NCBI GenBank assembly: GCA_963724285.1
Contig: CAVRUD010000016.1
Span: 24,532-88,531 of the forward strand
From: CAVRUD01 sp963724285
Lineage (GTDB): Bacteria; Chloroflexota; Chloroflexia; Thermomicrobiales; UBA6265
Direction: 5' to 3'
Length of the DNA: 64,000 nt
Part shown: in pieces, positions 9,567 to 18,548 of the stretch
Layout: the number at the start of each line of letters is the position of its first letter
How positions within the stretch are numbered: the first letter of the stretch is position 1
The notes under the pieces: generated by a model
The model's database searches: none
Seen by the model: the letters and a program-made list of their open reading frames with translations, nothing else
Told to the model about the DNA's origin: nothing
Translations under genes and position numbers: made by a program

Positions 9567-11234
9567 GTGGAATCGCAGGCCGGCCCCGATTGGTACAAGG
9601 ACGCGATCATCTACGCCGTCGATGTCGAGCGCTTCCACGACGGCAACGGTGACGGCACCGGCGACTTCCCCGGCTTGACGGCCAAACTCGACTACCTGGC
9701 CGGCCTCGGCGTCAACTGCCTCTGGCTGCTGCCCTGTTACCCAACCCCAAACCGGGACAACGGCTACGACATCGTCGACTACCTGGCGATCGATCCCCGC
9801 CTCGGCACCCTCGACGACTTCCGCACCTTCCGGCAGGCCGCGACCGAACGCGACATCCGGGTCATCCTCGACCTCGTCGTCCACCACACCTCGGACGAGC
9901 ACCCCTGGTTCCAGGACGCCCGGACTGATCCCAACTCGCCGTACCGCGACTACTACGTCTGGACGGACGACCCTCCCGGGGAGACCCCCGCCAAGCTCAT
10001 CTTCCCGGGTGTCGAAGAATCGATCTGGACCTTCGACGACGCGGCCGGTCTCCTCTACCTGCACCAGTTCTACGATTTCCAGCCCGACCTCAACATCGAG
10101 CAGCCCAACGTCCAGGAGGAGGTGCGCCGGATCATGGGGTTCTGGCGGGACCTGGGAGCGGACGGCTTCCGGATCGACGCCGCGTCGCACCTGTTCGGGA
10201 CGGAGGCGCTCTTGCCACGGGCTCAGGAGCAGCCCCACGCCTTTCTCCGTCAGGTCCGGAGCTTCCTGGACGAGCACCGGCCAGGCGGCGTGCTGGTGGC
10301 CGAGGCGGATGTCGCGCCCGACGAGCTGGCGACGTATTTCGGCGAGGGCGACACCTGCGACCAGATGCACGTCCTGTTCAACTTCCTGCTCGACAACCAC
10401 CTCTTTCTCGCCCTGGCCCGGGGCGAAGCAGAACCCATCGCACGCGCGATGGCCTTGCTGCCGGACAAGCCGAGAGAGGCCCACTGGGCGACCTTCGTGC
10501 GCAACCTGGACGAGGTCGACCTGGAGCAACTGACCGGCGCCGAACGGGAGGAGGTCTACCGGGCCTTCGCGCCGGAAGAGGGGATGCGCTCCTACGGCAA
10601 GGGAATCCGCCGCCGCCTGGCCCCGATGCTGGGCGGTGATCCGGCCAGGCTGCGGCTCGCCTTCAGCCTGCTCCTCACGCTGCCCGGCACGCCGGTCATC
10701 CCCTACGGCGACGAGATCGGCCTCGGCGACGACCTCTCCCGGCCGGAGCGGGAAGCGGTCCGTCCCGCGATGCAGTGGTCGGCCGGACCGAACGGCGGCT
10801 TTTCAACCGCGGCGCCAGAACGGGTCTCCGTGCCCCTCATCACGGAGGGGCCCTTCGCGCCCGGACAGGTCAACGCCGAGGAACAGGCCGCAGATCCCGA
10901 TTCGCTGTTGAACTGGGTTCGCCGGGCGATCGCCGTCCGCAAGGAGCGCCCCGCATTTCGCCGGGGGACGTTTGTCCCAGTCGAGACGGGCGCTCCAGGT
11001 GCTCCCAGCGCTCCCAGCGTCCTGGCGCACCGCTGTGTGTGGGATGGTGGAGACGTGATCGCCGTCCATAACCTCGGAGATGCTCCCATCTCCATCGAGT
11101 TGAGCCTCGCGGAGGACGAGCGTGTCGTGGACCTGCTGAGGGCCGACGATTCCCCGGAACAACGGGGCAGAATCTGCCTGGACCTGGATGGGTACGGCGT
11201 TCGCTGGTTCGGCCCCGGGCCGGGCTCGTCCTGA
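9567..11234 (+). CDS. GH13 alpha-amylase family enzyme, trehalose-synthase-like
   Basis: About 555 residues. I prefer GTG 9567 (MESQAGPDWYKDAIIY), nine bases after AGGAAGGGA, over upstream GTGs. The (beta/alpha)8 barrel begins at DAIIYAVDVERFHDGNGDG. GH13 motifs: LDLVVHHTS (region I), DGFRIDAASH with nucleophile Asp near residue 204, VLVAEADV with acid/base Glu near 246, and FVRNLDEVDL with Asp near 315. In trehalose synthases and most GH13 enzymes the last motif reads NHDE; here His is Leu. GIRRRLAPMLGGD and TPVIPYGDEIGLGDD are typical of maltose alpha-D-glucosyltransferase. It probably interconverts maltose and trehalose or acts on a related alpha-glucoside, in the cytoplasm (no signal peptide). 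Confidence 0.82.
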   Translation: MESQAGPDWYKDAIIYAVDVERFHDGNGDGTGDFPGLTAKLDYLAGLGVNCLWLLPCYPTPNRDNGYDIVDYLAIDPRLGTLDDFRTFRQAATERDIRVILDLVVHHTSDEHPWFQDARTDPNSPYRDYYVWTDDPPGETPAKLIFPGVEESIWTFDDAAGLLYLHQFYDFQPDLNIEQPNVQEEVRRIMGFWRDLGADGFRIDAASHLFGTEALLPRAQEQPHAFLRQVRSFLDEHRPGGVLVAEADVAPDELATYFGEGDTCDQMHVLFNFLLDNHLFLALARGEAEPIARAMALLPDKPREAHWATFVRNLDEVDLEQLTGAEREEVYRAFAPEEGMRSYGKGIRRRLAPMLGGDPARLRLAFSLLLTLPGTPVIPYGDEIGLGDDLSRPEREAVRPAMQWSAGPNGGFSTAAPERVSVPLITEGPFAPGQVNAEEQAADPDSLLNWVRRAIAVRKERPAFRRGTFVPVETGAPGAPSAPSVLAHRCVWDGGDVIAVHNLGDAPISIELSLAEDERVVDLLRADDSPEQRGRICLDLDGYGVRWFGPGPGSS

Positions 11235-11254
11235 CCGTCGCCGGGACGTGGCCC

Positions 11255-12394
11255 ATGACTGACGTCGGCCCCAGGGCTCCTCACGCGGCCAGCCGGGTGA
11301 TCCGCCACCGGGCGCGACGGGTCGCGCCCCCGCGAACCCCCGAGGTCGCCGAGGTGACGCGCCTGGACCCGCATCCGACCGCCGCCTGGTGGCGCGTCGC
11401 GGTAATCGGGGCGGCGGCCCTGGCGGTGGCGCTCGGCCTGCTGGACACGCTCCGGCTCCTGGCTCGGCCGCTGGCGTTGCTCTTCCTCGGGATCGTCATC
11501 GCCGAGACGCTCGCCCCCCTCGTCGCCCGCCTCGAGCGGCTCGTGGCGCGTGGTATCGCTGTGGGGATCGTCTACGCGATCCTGTTCCTCACCGCCGTCG
11601 GCATCGGGTGGCTGGTCACGCCGCCGCTGGCGCGCCAGGCGGGAGAGCTGGTCGACAACGCCCCGACCCTGGTCGACCGGTCGACGGACTGGGCAGAGCG
11701 CTGGTCTCCCGGCGGGGAGGAGCGCATCGTCGCGGCCGCCGAGCGAGGTCTGGATCGCTTCGGCGGGGTGCTGGTGGATCTGCCCTTCACGATCCTCGCC
11801 TCCCTGGCCGAGGTCGTGCTCGTCGTCTTCCTCTCCGCCTACTGGCTGCTGATGCGGCCATCCATGGGCCGGTTTGCCCGCTCGCTCGTGCCGGAACACC
11901 GCCACGGCGAGATCGGGGCGCTGGGGACGGACCTGAGCCAGGCGGTCGGCGGCTACTTCCGGGGCGAGGGCCTGATGGCCGTCGTCGTCGCCGCGATCGT
12001 CTACGTCGGGCTGCGCGTGATCGGCGTCGACTACGCCCTGGTGCTGGCGCTGATCGTCGCCGTGGGGGAGCTCGTGCCGGTGGTCGGGCCGTTCATCGCC
12101 GCGATCCCGGCGGTGGGGGTGGCGCTGCTCGATTCGCCAACACAGGCCGTGATCGTGCTGGTTTTCTACGTCATCGTCCAGCAGCTCGAGAGCAACGTTC
12201 TCCTGCCCATGATCATGCAGCGCCAGGTGCACGTCTCGCCGGTGCTGGCCCTGGTTGCGCTGTACGCGGGCGCCGCGATCGGCGGCGTGCTCGGGGCGAT
12301 CATCGCCGTGCCGTTGGCCGGGGCGGCGCGGGTGCTGGCGATGCGCTTCGCCGTCCCCGCCGTTCGTCGGTGGACCGGCGCCGCGGGCGGGTAA
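11255..12394 (+). CDS. AI-2E family transporter (PF01594)
   Basis: 379 residues from ATG 11255, only 20 bases after the GH13 gene and probably co-transcribed with it. After a 45-residue basic N-terminus it has the family's eight-helix layout: two helices (WWRVAVIGAAALAVALGLL, LALLFLGIVIAETLAPLV), a third with ILFLTAVGIGWLV, a soluble domain of about 60 residues, then a C-terminal bundle including VVFLSAYWLLMRPSMGRF, GELVPVVGPFIAAIPAVGVA and FYVIVQQLESNVLLPMIM. The PVVGPFIAAIPA and QQLESN motifs are diagnostic. Members move small molecules or ions (AI-2 export by TqsA, Na+/H+ in others), so substrate is open. Confidence 0.85.
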   Translation: MTDVGPRAPHAASRVIRHRARRVAPPRTPEVAEVTRLDPHPTAAWWRVAVIGAAALAVALGLLDTLRLLARPLALLFLGIVIAETLAPLVARLERLVARGIAVGIVYAILFLTAVGIGWLVTPPLARQAGELVDNAPTLVDRSTDWAERWSPGGEERIVAAAERGLDRFGGVLVDLPFTILASLAEVVLVVFLSAYWLLMRPSMGRFARSLVPEHRHGEIGALGTDLSQAVGGYFRGEGLMAVVVAAIVYVGLRVIGVDYALVLALIVAVGELVPVVGPFIAAIPAVGVALLDSPTQAVIVLVFYVIVQQLESNVLLPMIMQRQVHVSPVLALVALYAGAAIGGVLGAIIAVPLAGAARVLAMRFAVPAVRRWTGAAGG

Positions 12395-12893
12395 CGCCGC
12401 TCGTGGCCTTCATCCTGCGCGTCTTTCCACGAGACGGCATCCGTCCATGACGTCCATGAGGTGATAGCGAGGCTGAGCGAGGCGGCCCACATTCCGGTCG
12501 TCGCCGGGCCGGCCCTCTCCCTCAACCACCGCTTCCTGCCGCCGGACGTACGCGCCGCGCGGATGAGTGTGGCCGTGACCGCCGCCGCGGTCGTCTTCTT
12601 CGCCGCGTTCGCCATTGTCACGTCGTCCAGTCGCTCAACTAGCCTGGGTGTCGAGCGACGTCGCTCCGATCTTGGCACAGCGGTTGCGCAGATGCTCCAA
12701 GTACAGGGGGCGCGAGCCGTTCCGAGAGCGCGGCACACAATGGCTGGAATCTGGGACGGCCTGGGCCTCTCCGATCCCGCCTCCCAGCAGACAGATGGAG
12801 TGCACTTGCGCTGAGGAGCCCGAGCGCGGTGCCGCTGCCCCTCGACGCGGCAGCCACATACCCCGGACGCAATCCGGAGAAACGAGCAGGCAC
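12395..12893. other. Gap with no convincing gene
   Basis: About 500 bases between the AI-2E-type transporter and the oxidase operon. Short open frames on both strands show no recognisable domain. The segment must carry the promoter of the oxidase genes, but I see no clear -35/-10 pair. Confidence 0.5.
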
Positions 12894-13415
12894 GTGTCGC
12901 CACCGGTCACCCGTACGCCCGTCACGCTGAACGTAAACGGGCGGGATCAGTCGTTGTTGCTCGAACCCCGGCGGACGTTGCTCGACGCCCTCCGCCACGA
13001 CCTGGCGATGACCGGCACCAAGAAGGTCTGCGACATGGGTACCTGCGGCGCCTGCACGGTCTTGGTCAATGGCAGGGCGATGTATTCCTGCCTCCTCCTG
13101 GCCGTCGATTGCGAGGGCCGCTCGATCCGCACGATCGAGGGATTGGCCCATGGCGAAGATCTCGATCCCGTGCAGCGGGCCTTTATCGAGCACGACGCGT
13201 TCCAGTGCGGCTTCTGCACGGCAGGACAGATCATGAGCCTCCGCGGCCTGCTCGACACCCACCCCCAGGCGACCGAGGAGCAAATCACCCGGGCGGTCAC
13301 CGGCAACATCTGCCGTTGCGGTGCCTACCAGAACATCGTCAAGGCGGGGCTCTACGCGGTCGAATTGCAGAGCCAATCTCAGGATAGGGCGAGCGATGAC
13401 CGCGCCGCGGACTAG
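12894..13415 (+). CDS. 2Fe-2S subunit of xanthine-dehydrogenase-family aldehyde oxidase
   Basis: 173 residues from GTG 12894. The N-terminal plant-type ferredoxin domain has C-x4-C-x2-C in KKVCDMGTCGACTVLV plus the later Cys of YSCLL. The C-terminal all-helical domain carries the second cluster in QCGFCTAGQIMS and GNICRCGAYQNI. These are the hallmarks of the small subunit of molybdenum hydroxylases (PaoA/YagT, CoxS). It is first in a three-gene operon and its last 20 bases overlap the large-subunit start. There is no obvious Tat signal, so the enzyme may be cytoplasmic. Electrons pass from the Mo site through both clusters to FAD on the third subunit. Confidence 0.93.
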   Translation: MSPPVTRTPVTLNVNGRDQSLLLEPRRTLLDALRHDLAMTGTKKVCDMGTCGACTVLVNGRAMYSCLLLAVDCEGRSIRTIEGLAHGEDLDPVQRAFIEHDAFQCGFCTAGQIMSLRGLLDTHPQATEEQITRAVTGNICRCGAYQNIVKAGLYAVELQSQSQDRASDDRAAD

Positions 13416-15745
13416 CAGGACTAGCAGGACTAGCAGGACTGACACACCGCCCAACCTGGCGGAGACGTCGGGCAGCCTGCCCGCCTGGGGTGAGTCGACC
13501 CGCCTGACCATCGTCGGCAAGCCTCACCCTCGCCTGGAAGGCGTCGAGAAGGTGACCGGCCGGGCCCAATACACCTACGACGTCCGCCAACCCCGTCAGC
13601 TCTACGCCCGGGTGCTGCGCTCCCCCCATCCCCACGCCGAGATCATCCGGATCGACACGAGCAAAGCGGCCACACTGCCCGGCGTGTACGCCGTCATCTC
13701 CTCCGCCGATGCTCCCCAGATCCCGTGGTACGAGGACAGCTTCGTCTTCGACCGGACGGTCCGGTTCGTCGGCGACGAGGTCGCCGCGGTCGCGGCCGAG
13801 TCCGAAGAGATCGCCAATGACGCCCTTCGCCTGATCGAGGTCGAATACAAGCCCCTCCCGTTTGTCACCGGCCTGGATTGCCGCCCAGCAACCGGACGCG
13901 CCGAGGATTCGGCCCGAGGGCCTGCCGCACAACGCCGCCGCCGAGCCCCAGATCTACGAGCGCGGCGATATCGCCGCCGGGTTTGCCGCGGCGGATGTCG
14001 TCGTCGAGCGGACCTACACCACCCAGACCGCCCTCCATAACGCCCTCGAACCGCACGGCTGCACGGCGGCCTGGGCGGGGAACGATTTGACGCTCTGGAC
14101 CTCCACCCAATCTATCTTCGACGTTCGCCAGAAGGTCGCCCGGTCGCTCGGCGTGCCCGAACACCGGGTCCGGGTAATCAAGCAGCACATGGGCGGCGGC
14201 TTTGGCGCGAAGCAGGTGGCCTGGAAGCACGATGTTATCGGGCCGCTGCTGGCCCAACGGGCGGGTCGGCCGGTGCAGCTGATGCTGGACCGGGAAGCGG
14301 AGAACCTGGCCGTCGGCAACCGCAACCCCACCCGGCAGCGCGTGCGTATCGGAGCGAAGCACGACGGCACGCTGACCGCGCTCGAAGCCACCATCTTCCT
14401 CGGCACCGGCGCCTATCAGGTGGGAGGAGAGGCGAGCAACGTCCAGGGCACCTACCAGTCGCTCTACCGGTGCCCCAACGTGCGCACGGAGCAGACGGCG
14501 ATCTACACCAACACCGGCCCGGCGGTCGCGTTCCGGGCGCCGGGCTTCGTCGAGGCGGCCTTCGCCCTCGAGCAGGCGATGGACGAGCTGGCCCGCGAAC
14601 TCGGGATGGACCCGCTCGACCTGCGCCTGCGCAATTACGCCGAGACCGACCAGACCGAGGAGAAGCCTTACAGCCTGCCGGAGGCGCTGCGCGCCTGCTA
14701 CGAGCGGGCGACCGAGGCCTTCGGCTGGAAGGGCTATCAGAAGCCCGCGCCGGAGGGATCGAAGCGACGCGGCGTCGGGATCGCCGCCCACGACTGGGTC
14801 GGCGGGGCGGGCCATCCGCCCGGCTACGCCTGGGTGAAGCTGAACGCCGATGGCGGTGCCGATGTCGTCACCGGAACACACGACATCGGCACCGGCACCC
14901 GCACCGGCTTGGCCCAGATCGCCGCCGAAGAGCTCGGCCTGCCGCTGGACCAGATCTCCCTTCATCTGGGCGATACCGCCACCGGGCCGTACGCCCCGGT
15001 CAGCTCCGGCAGCGCGACCCAGGCGACGATTGGCCCCGCGATCCGGGCCGCGGCGGCCGCCCTGAAGGCCCAACTGCTGGACAAAGCCGCCGAACAGATG
15101 GAGATTCCCGCCGCCCGCCTGAGCATCCAGGAGGGCCGCATCCTGGTCGATGGCAACCCCGAGCGGGGCATGGAGGTGGCCGAAGTCGCCGAAAAGATCG
15201 GCCCGGAGATGCTGCAAGGGCACGGCAGCCGCGGCCCGAATCCCGAAGACGTGACGATCCACACCTTCGGCGCCCAGTGCGTCGAGGTCGAGGTCGATAC
15301 CAGCACCGGCGAGGTGACGGTCCTGCGCCTGGTCGCCGCCCACGATTGCGGCCGGATCGTGAACCCGACCATGGTCGAGAGCCAGATCGTCGGCGGGATC
15401 ACCCAGGGGATCGGCTACGCCCTGACCGAAGAGCGGATCGTCGACGACCGCCTGGGCCGGGTGATGAACGCCAACCTGGAGGAGTACAAGGTCCCGACGG
15501 TGGCCGACATCCCGCCGATCCAGCACGTGCCCGTCAACATCCCCGACCTGAAGGCGAACCCGACTGGGGCCAAGGGCGTCGGCGAGCCGCCCCTCATCCC
15601 AACCGCCCCGGCCATCGCCAACGCGATCTTCGACGCGGTCGGCGTCCGCATCTCCGACGGCCCGGTCTCGCGCCACCGGCTGCTGTCGGCGCTCGGTCGC
15701 CAGAACGACCCAAGCACCGATCGCCCCGGAGATGACCACCGATGA
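13396..15745 (+). CDS. Molybdopterin-binding large subunit of aldehyde oxidase, one frameshift
   Basis: About 782 residues. ATG 13396 lies inside the end of the 2Fe-2S gene. The first part (PHPRLEGVEKVTGRAQYTYD ... VRFVGDEVAAVAAES) is the aldehyde oxidase a/b hammerhead domain. The frame breaks at about 13878, where dropping one T of a TT pair joins VTGLD to AAQQPDAPRIRPEG. The molybdopterin-binding part has QHMGGGFGAKQ, PAVAFRAPGFVEAAFALEQ, SSGSATQATIGPAI and, at the end, TGAKGVGEPPLIPTAPA, whose Glu is the catalytic base in the family. It should hydroxylate aldehydes or N-heterocycles. Its stop overlaps the FAD-subunit start as ATGA. Confidence 0.9.
13411..13440. repeat. Tandem 9-bp repeat, 3.3 copies
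   Basis: ACTAGCAGG occurs three times in a row, followed by ACT. In the large-subunit frame it encodes TSR repeats near the N-terminus; in the upstream 2Fe-2S frame the first unit supplies the TAG stop. Confidence 0.85.
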
Positions 15746-16737
15746 GCCTGCGCCCCTTCGCCTACGACCAGCCAGCGACCATCGCCGACACGATCGCGCT
15801 CTTGTCCGGTGACGCCGCGGCCACTCGCCCCCTCGCGGGCGGAACCGACCTGCTCACCCTGATGAAGGGTGAGATTATCGCCCCGGACCGCCTGGTCGAT
15901 ATCAAGCGCCTCAACGACCTCACCAACGAGATCGAGGTGACGGAGCACGGCCTCGAGATCGGCGCGCTGGCCACACTGGCCGAGATCGAGACCAATCCAT
16001 TCGTCACCAGCCTGGCTCCGGCCCTGGCCCAGGCGGCCGGACTGGCGGCGACACCTCAGCTTCGCCACATGGCGACCCTCGGCGGTAATCTCCTCCAACG
16101 CCCCCGCTGCTGGTATTTTCGGAACGCGCAGATCCCCTGCTGGCTGAAAGGCGGCGATGATTGCCCCGCGCGCGAGGGCGAAAACGCGTTACACGCCATC
16201 TTCGTCGAAAGCCCCTGCGTGGCGGTTCACCCGTCCGACCTGGCGACGGCCTTGACGGCACTCGACGCCGAGATTGTGGTCCGTGGCCCGTCGGAGGAAC
16301 GCGTCGTTCCGATTGGGTCACTCTTCGCGCCGCCGGACGCGGGGCGGCGCACCGAAACCACCCTTGGCCCGGACGAACTGATCGTCTCGGTCCGCATCCC
16401 GACCGAACCAGACGGTGCCCAGAGCGCCTACCTGAAGGCGATGGACCGGAAGGTCTGGGCATTTGCGCTGGTCTCGGCGGCCGCGAGCCTCGCGGTGCAA
16501 GGCGGAACGATCAACCACGCCCGGGTCGTCCTTGGCGGCGTTGCGAATGTCCCCCATCGGGCGATCGAGGCGGAGCAGGCTCTCGTCGGGGCCAAGCCGA
16601 CTGACGAGGTGTTCGCCCGCGCGGCCGACGCCGCTCTCACTGGCGCCCAATCGCTGGCGCGGAACGGCTACAAGATACCCCTCGCCCGGACCCTGCTCCG
16701 CCGCGCGCTGGTCGCCTGCCGCGACGGCGCGCGCTGA
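15742..16737 (+). CDS. FAD-binding subunit of xanthine-dehydrogenase-family oxidase
   Basis: 331 residues from ATG 15742, overlapping the previous stop by four bases. FAD_binding_5 motifs are clear: RPLAGGTDLLTLMKG for the pyrophosphate and ATPQLRHMATLGGNLLQ for the second FAD contact. Directly after this comes RCWYFRN...PCWLKGGDDC, the Cys-rich insertion that holds an extra 4Fe-4S cluster in PaoB/YagS-type and 4-hydroxybenzoyl-CoA reductase-type subunits. The CO_deh_flav_C domain follows (KVWAFALVSAAASL). Order here is 2Fe-2S, Mo, FAD, unlike paoABC of E. coli (2Fe-2S, FAD, Mo). Confidence 0.92.
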   Translation: MSLRPFAYDQPATIADTIALLSGDAAATRPLAGGTDLLTLMKGEIIAPDRLVDIKRLNDLTNEIEVTEHGLEIGALATLAEIETNPFVTSLAPALAQAAGLAATPQLRHMATLGGNLLQRPRCWYFRNAQIPCWLKGGDDCPAREGENALHAIFVESPCVAVHPSDLATALTALDAEIVVRGPSEERVVPIGSLFAPPDAGRRTETTLGPDELIVSVRIPTEPDGAQSAYLKAMDRKVWAFALVSAAASLAVQGGTINHARVVLGGVANVPHRAIEAEQALVGAKPTDEVFARAADAALTGAQSLARNGYKIPLARTLLRRALVACRDGAR

Positions 16738-16753
16738 GGATGGAGCCGGCTAA

Positions 16754-16908
16754 AGCGCGCACCGAACACCGTGGCTGCCGTCGCCGCTATTGCGCCGTGC
16801 GGAAAAGGTGCGGCCGTGTCTCCGCGTCGATCGGGGTAACGGCCCGGGCTCAACGTCACAGCCTCTCCGAGGCGAGCGGCGACGGCGGCCACGGTGTTCG
16901 GTGCGCGC
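16754..16908. repeat. Long inverted repeat, 34-bp arms
   Basis: Bases 16754-16788 and 16875-16908 are reverse complements over 34 bases with one mismatch, separated by 86 bases. The element begins 17 bases after the FAD-subunit stop. It may act as a terminator or be a small mobile element; part of the right arm also belongs to a dispersed repeat with a copy near 60.86 kb. Confidence 0.75.
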
Positions 16909-16911
16909 ATC
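16856..16911 (+). repeat. Dispersed repeat, copy A
   Basis: This matches 60834-60891 in the same orientation at roughly 75-80 percent identity by eye, centred on CTCCGAGGCG and GCGGCGACGGCGGC. Confidence 0.5.
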
Positions 16912-17046
16912 AAGCTCCCCGTCATGGCGGGCCAAACGGACATCTCATCCGGCGGGTACGGCTCGGGCCGTAGCCTCGCGGTGTCTTGCTTCCGGGCCGA
17001 CACGTCGCCCCGCGGCACTCGTGAATAGTCACGCTAGACTGGCCGC

Positions 17047-17448
17047 ATGGCCCCCTGGCAAATCGTCCTCGTCGCCGCCCTTGTCGTGATCGTCGGCGCC
17101 GCGGCCACCCTCCTGGTGTGGCTGCGCCGCTCGGCGCTGACGCCGACCGAAGCGGCGGCGGAACTGCGCACGCTGGGAGTCGAACTCGCCCGCTTACCCG
17201 GTCGTCTCCGAGGCGTTGCCGCCGATCCCCGCACGCCCCGCCGGGCCCGCTGGTGGCTGATCGGGCTCGCGATCTACATCGCCAGCCCGATCGACCCAAT
17301 CCCCGACTTTCTGCCCGGAATCGGTCACCTGGACGAGATAATCCTGGTGCCAATCATCCTCCGGCATATCCGCGCGATGATCCCTGACGAGGTCTGGAAC
17401 GAACACATGACCCGTCGGAATCGGGAGCCCGACGGACAGCCGTCATAG
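17047..17448 (+). CDS. YkvA family protein (DUF1232)
   Basis: 133 residues from ATG 17047. An N-terminal membrane helix (IVLVAALVVIVGAAATLLVW) is followed by a charged helical segment and then the DUF1232 core: RWWLIGLAIYIASPIDPIPD followed by FLPGIGHLDEIILVPIIL. The Y-x-x-SPIDxIPDFxPxxGxxDD-like signature is diagnostic, here with DE in place of the usual DD. Function is unknown; the family is small and membrane-associated. It stands alone between the oxidase operon and the IS region. The short palindrome CGTGAATAGTCACG ends 12 bases upstream of the start and could be an operator. Confidence 0.85.
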   Translation: MAPWQIVLVAALVVIVGAAATLLVWLRRSALTPTEAAAELRTLGVELARLPGRLRGVAADPRTPRRARWWLIGLAIYIASPIDPIPDFLPGIGHLDEIILVPIILRHIRAMIPDEVWNEHMTRRNREPDGQPS

Positions 17449-17561
17449 CGCAGCAACCTTCGTGGACACCGTGCTCAGTCCCGCATCGGCCACTGTCCTT
17501 CAGCCCAGGACTTCCAGTCTCGGGCGGCCCGGAAATGCGACCACCCTCTTGGACCGATGCT

Positions 17562-17687
17562 TTAGAGCGCCTATCAAGACCGTCGGGCGCCGCGCCGGTG
17601 GGCCCAGTCCCGGCGGGACGTCGTCGGTTCAGCGCCAGGTTGCAACCCGGCGTCCGCCGCCGCCGAGGGGGTTGATCAGAAGGTCTA
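17562..17687. mobile_element. MITE-like element with IS5-type ends
   Basis: The left end reads TTAGAGCGCCTATCAAGACC. The right end, read inward, is TTAGACCTTCTGATCAACC. Both resemble the ends of the adjoining IS5-type element and of the element at 41541. It is 126 bp long and has no coding capacity. Its right end abuts the left end of the transposase-bearing element at 17686. Confidence 0.55.
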
Positions 17688-18548
17688 AGAACTCCTAACG
17701 AATACCGCTCGATGGCGTTGACGCAGATGAGCGAGCAGCCGAGGGAAAGGAACGCCTCGTGGACGTCTTGGCGACGCTCGTAGCGGATGGTCAGGCGGCG
17801 GCAGTGGTTGAGCCACGCGAAGGTGCGCTCGACCACCCAGCGGTGGCGGCCGAGGCGGTCGCTGGAGTCCACCCCCTTGCGGGCGATCCGGACCTTGATG
17901 CGCCGCTTGGTGAGCGCGCGCCGGCAGCGCGGCGCGTCGTAGGCCTTGTCGGCGTGCAGCTTCGTCGGGCGCCTGCGGCGCCGGCCGGAGGGGCGAGCGA
18001 TCGGCGGGATGGCGTCGACCACCTCCTCGAATGGGACGCTGTCGTGGCGGTTGGCGCCGGTCAGGCGGACGGCGAGCGGGGTGCCGCGGCGGTCGACCAC
18101 AAGGTGGCGCTTCGTGCCCGGTTTGCCGCGATTCGTCGGATCCGGGCCGGTCGCATCGCCCCCTTTTTGGCGGGGATGGTGGCCGAATCGAGGCAGGCCC
18201 GCTCCCGGTCGATCCGGTCGGCTTCCCCCAGGCGGTCCAGGCAGCGCCCGGTGGAGGCGGTCCCACACCCCGGCCGCCTGCCAGTCGCGCAGCCGCCGCC
18301 AGCAGGTCATGCCGCTGCCGCAGCCGAGCTCTTGGGGCAGCATCTCCCACGGGAGGCCCGAGCGCAGCACGGAGAGGATCCCGGTCAGGCAGGCCCGGTC
18401 GGGGACGCGCGGGCGGCCGCCCTTGGGCTTCGGCGGCTCCGGCGGCAACAACGGTTCGATCGCGTCCCACAGGTCGTCGCTCACGAGTGGCTTGCTCATG
18501 GCGCACCCCGCCGCAAGCCCGGTTCCATGGTTTTGTTAGAAGGTCTTA
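17686..18548 (-). mobile_element. IS5-family insertion sequence (IS427-like), about 863 bp
   Basis: Imperfect terminal repeats lie at the two ends: TAAGAACTCCTAACGAA from 17686 and, read inward from 18548, TAAGACCTTCTAACAAAACC. The single transposase gene fills almost the whole length. Insertion is in the last codons of a nitrilase gene. Length, single gene and TA-containing ends fit the IS427 group of IS5. Confidence 0.75.
17695..18499 (-). CDS. IS5-family transposase, with small indels
   Basis: ATG 18499 opens MSKPLVSDDLWDAIEPLLPP, the usual N-terminal DUF4096 helix-turn-helix region of IS5/IS427 transposases, followed by LPWEMLPQELGCGSGMTCWR. The DDE domain follows with KRHLVVDRRGTPLAV, LHADKAYDAPRCRRAL (second Asp) and HRWVVERTFAWLN (Glu with the Arg-x3-Glu context). 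Between about 18160 and 18240 the reading is out of frame: one extra base near 18240 and one missing from the C run at 18159-18163 would restore LDRLGEADRIDRERACLDSA. Dropping one T near 17701 would give the expected stop at 17695. The element may therefore be intact in the genome. Confidence 0.82.

Noticed and set aside
13865..15739. Long open frame antisense to the molybdopterin subunit (624 codons)
   Set aside because: High-GC shadow frame; no domain, and the plus-strand gene is unambiguous.
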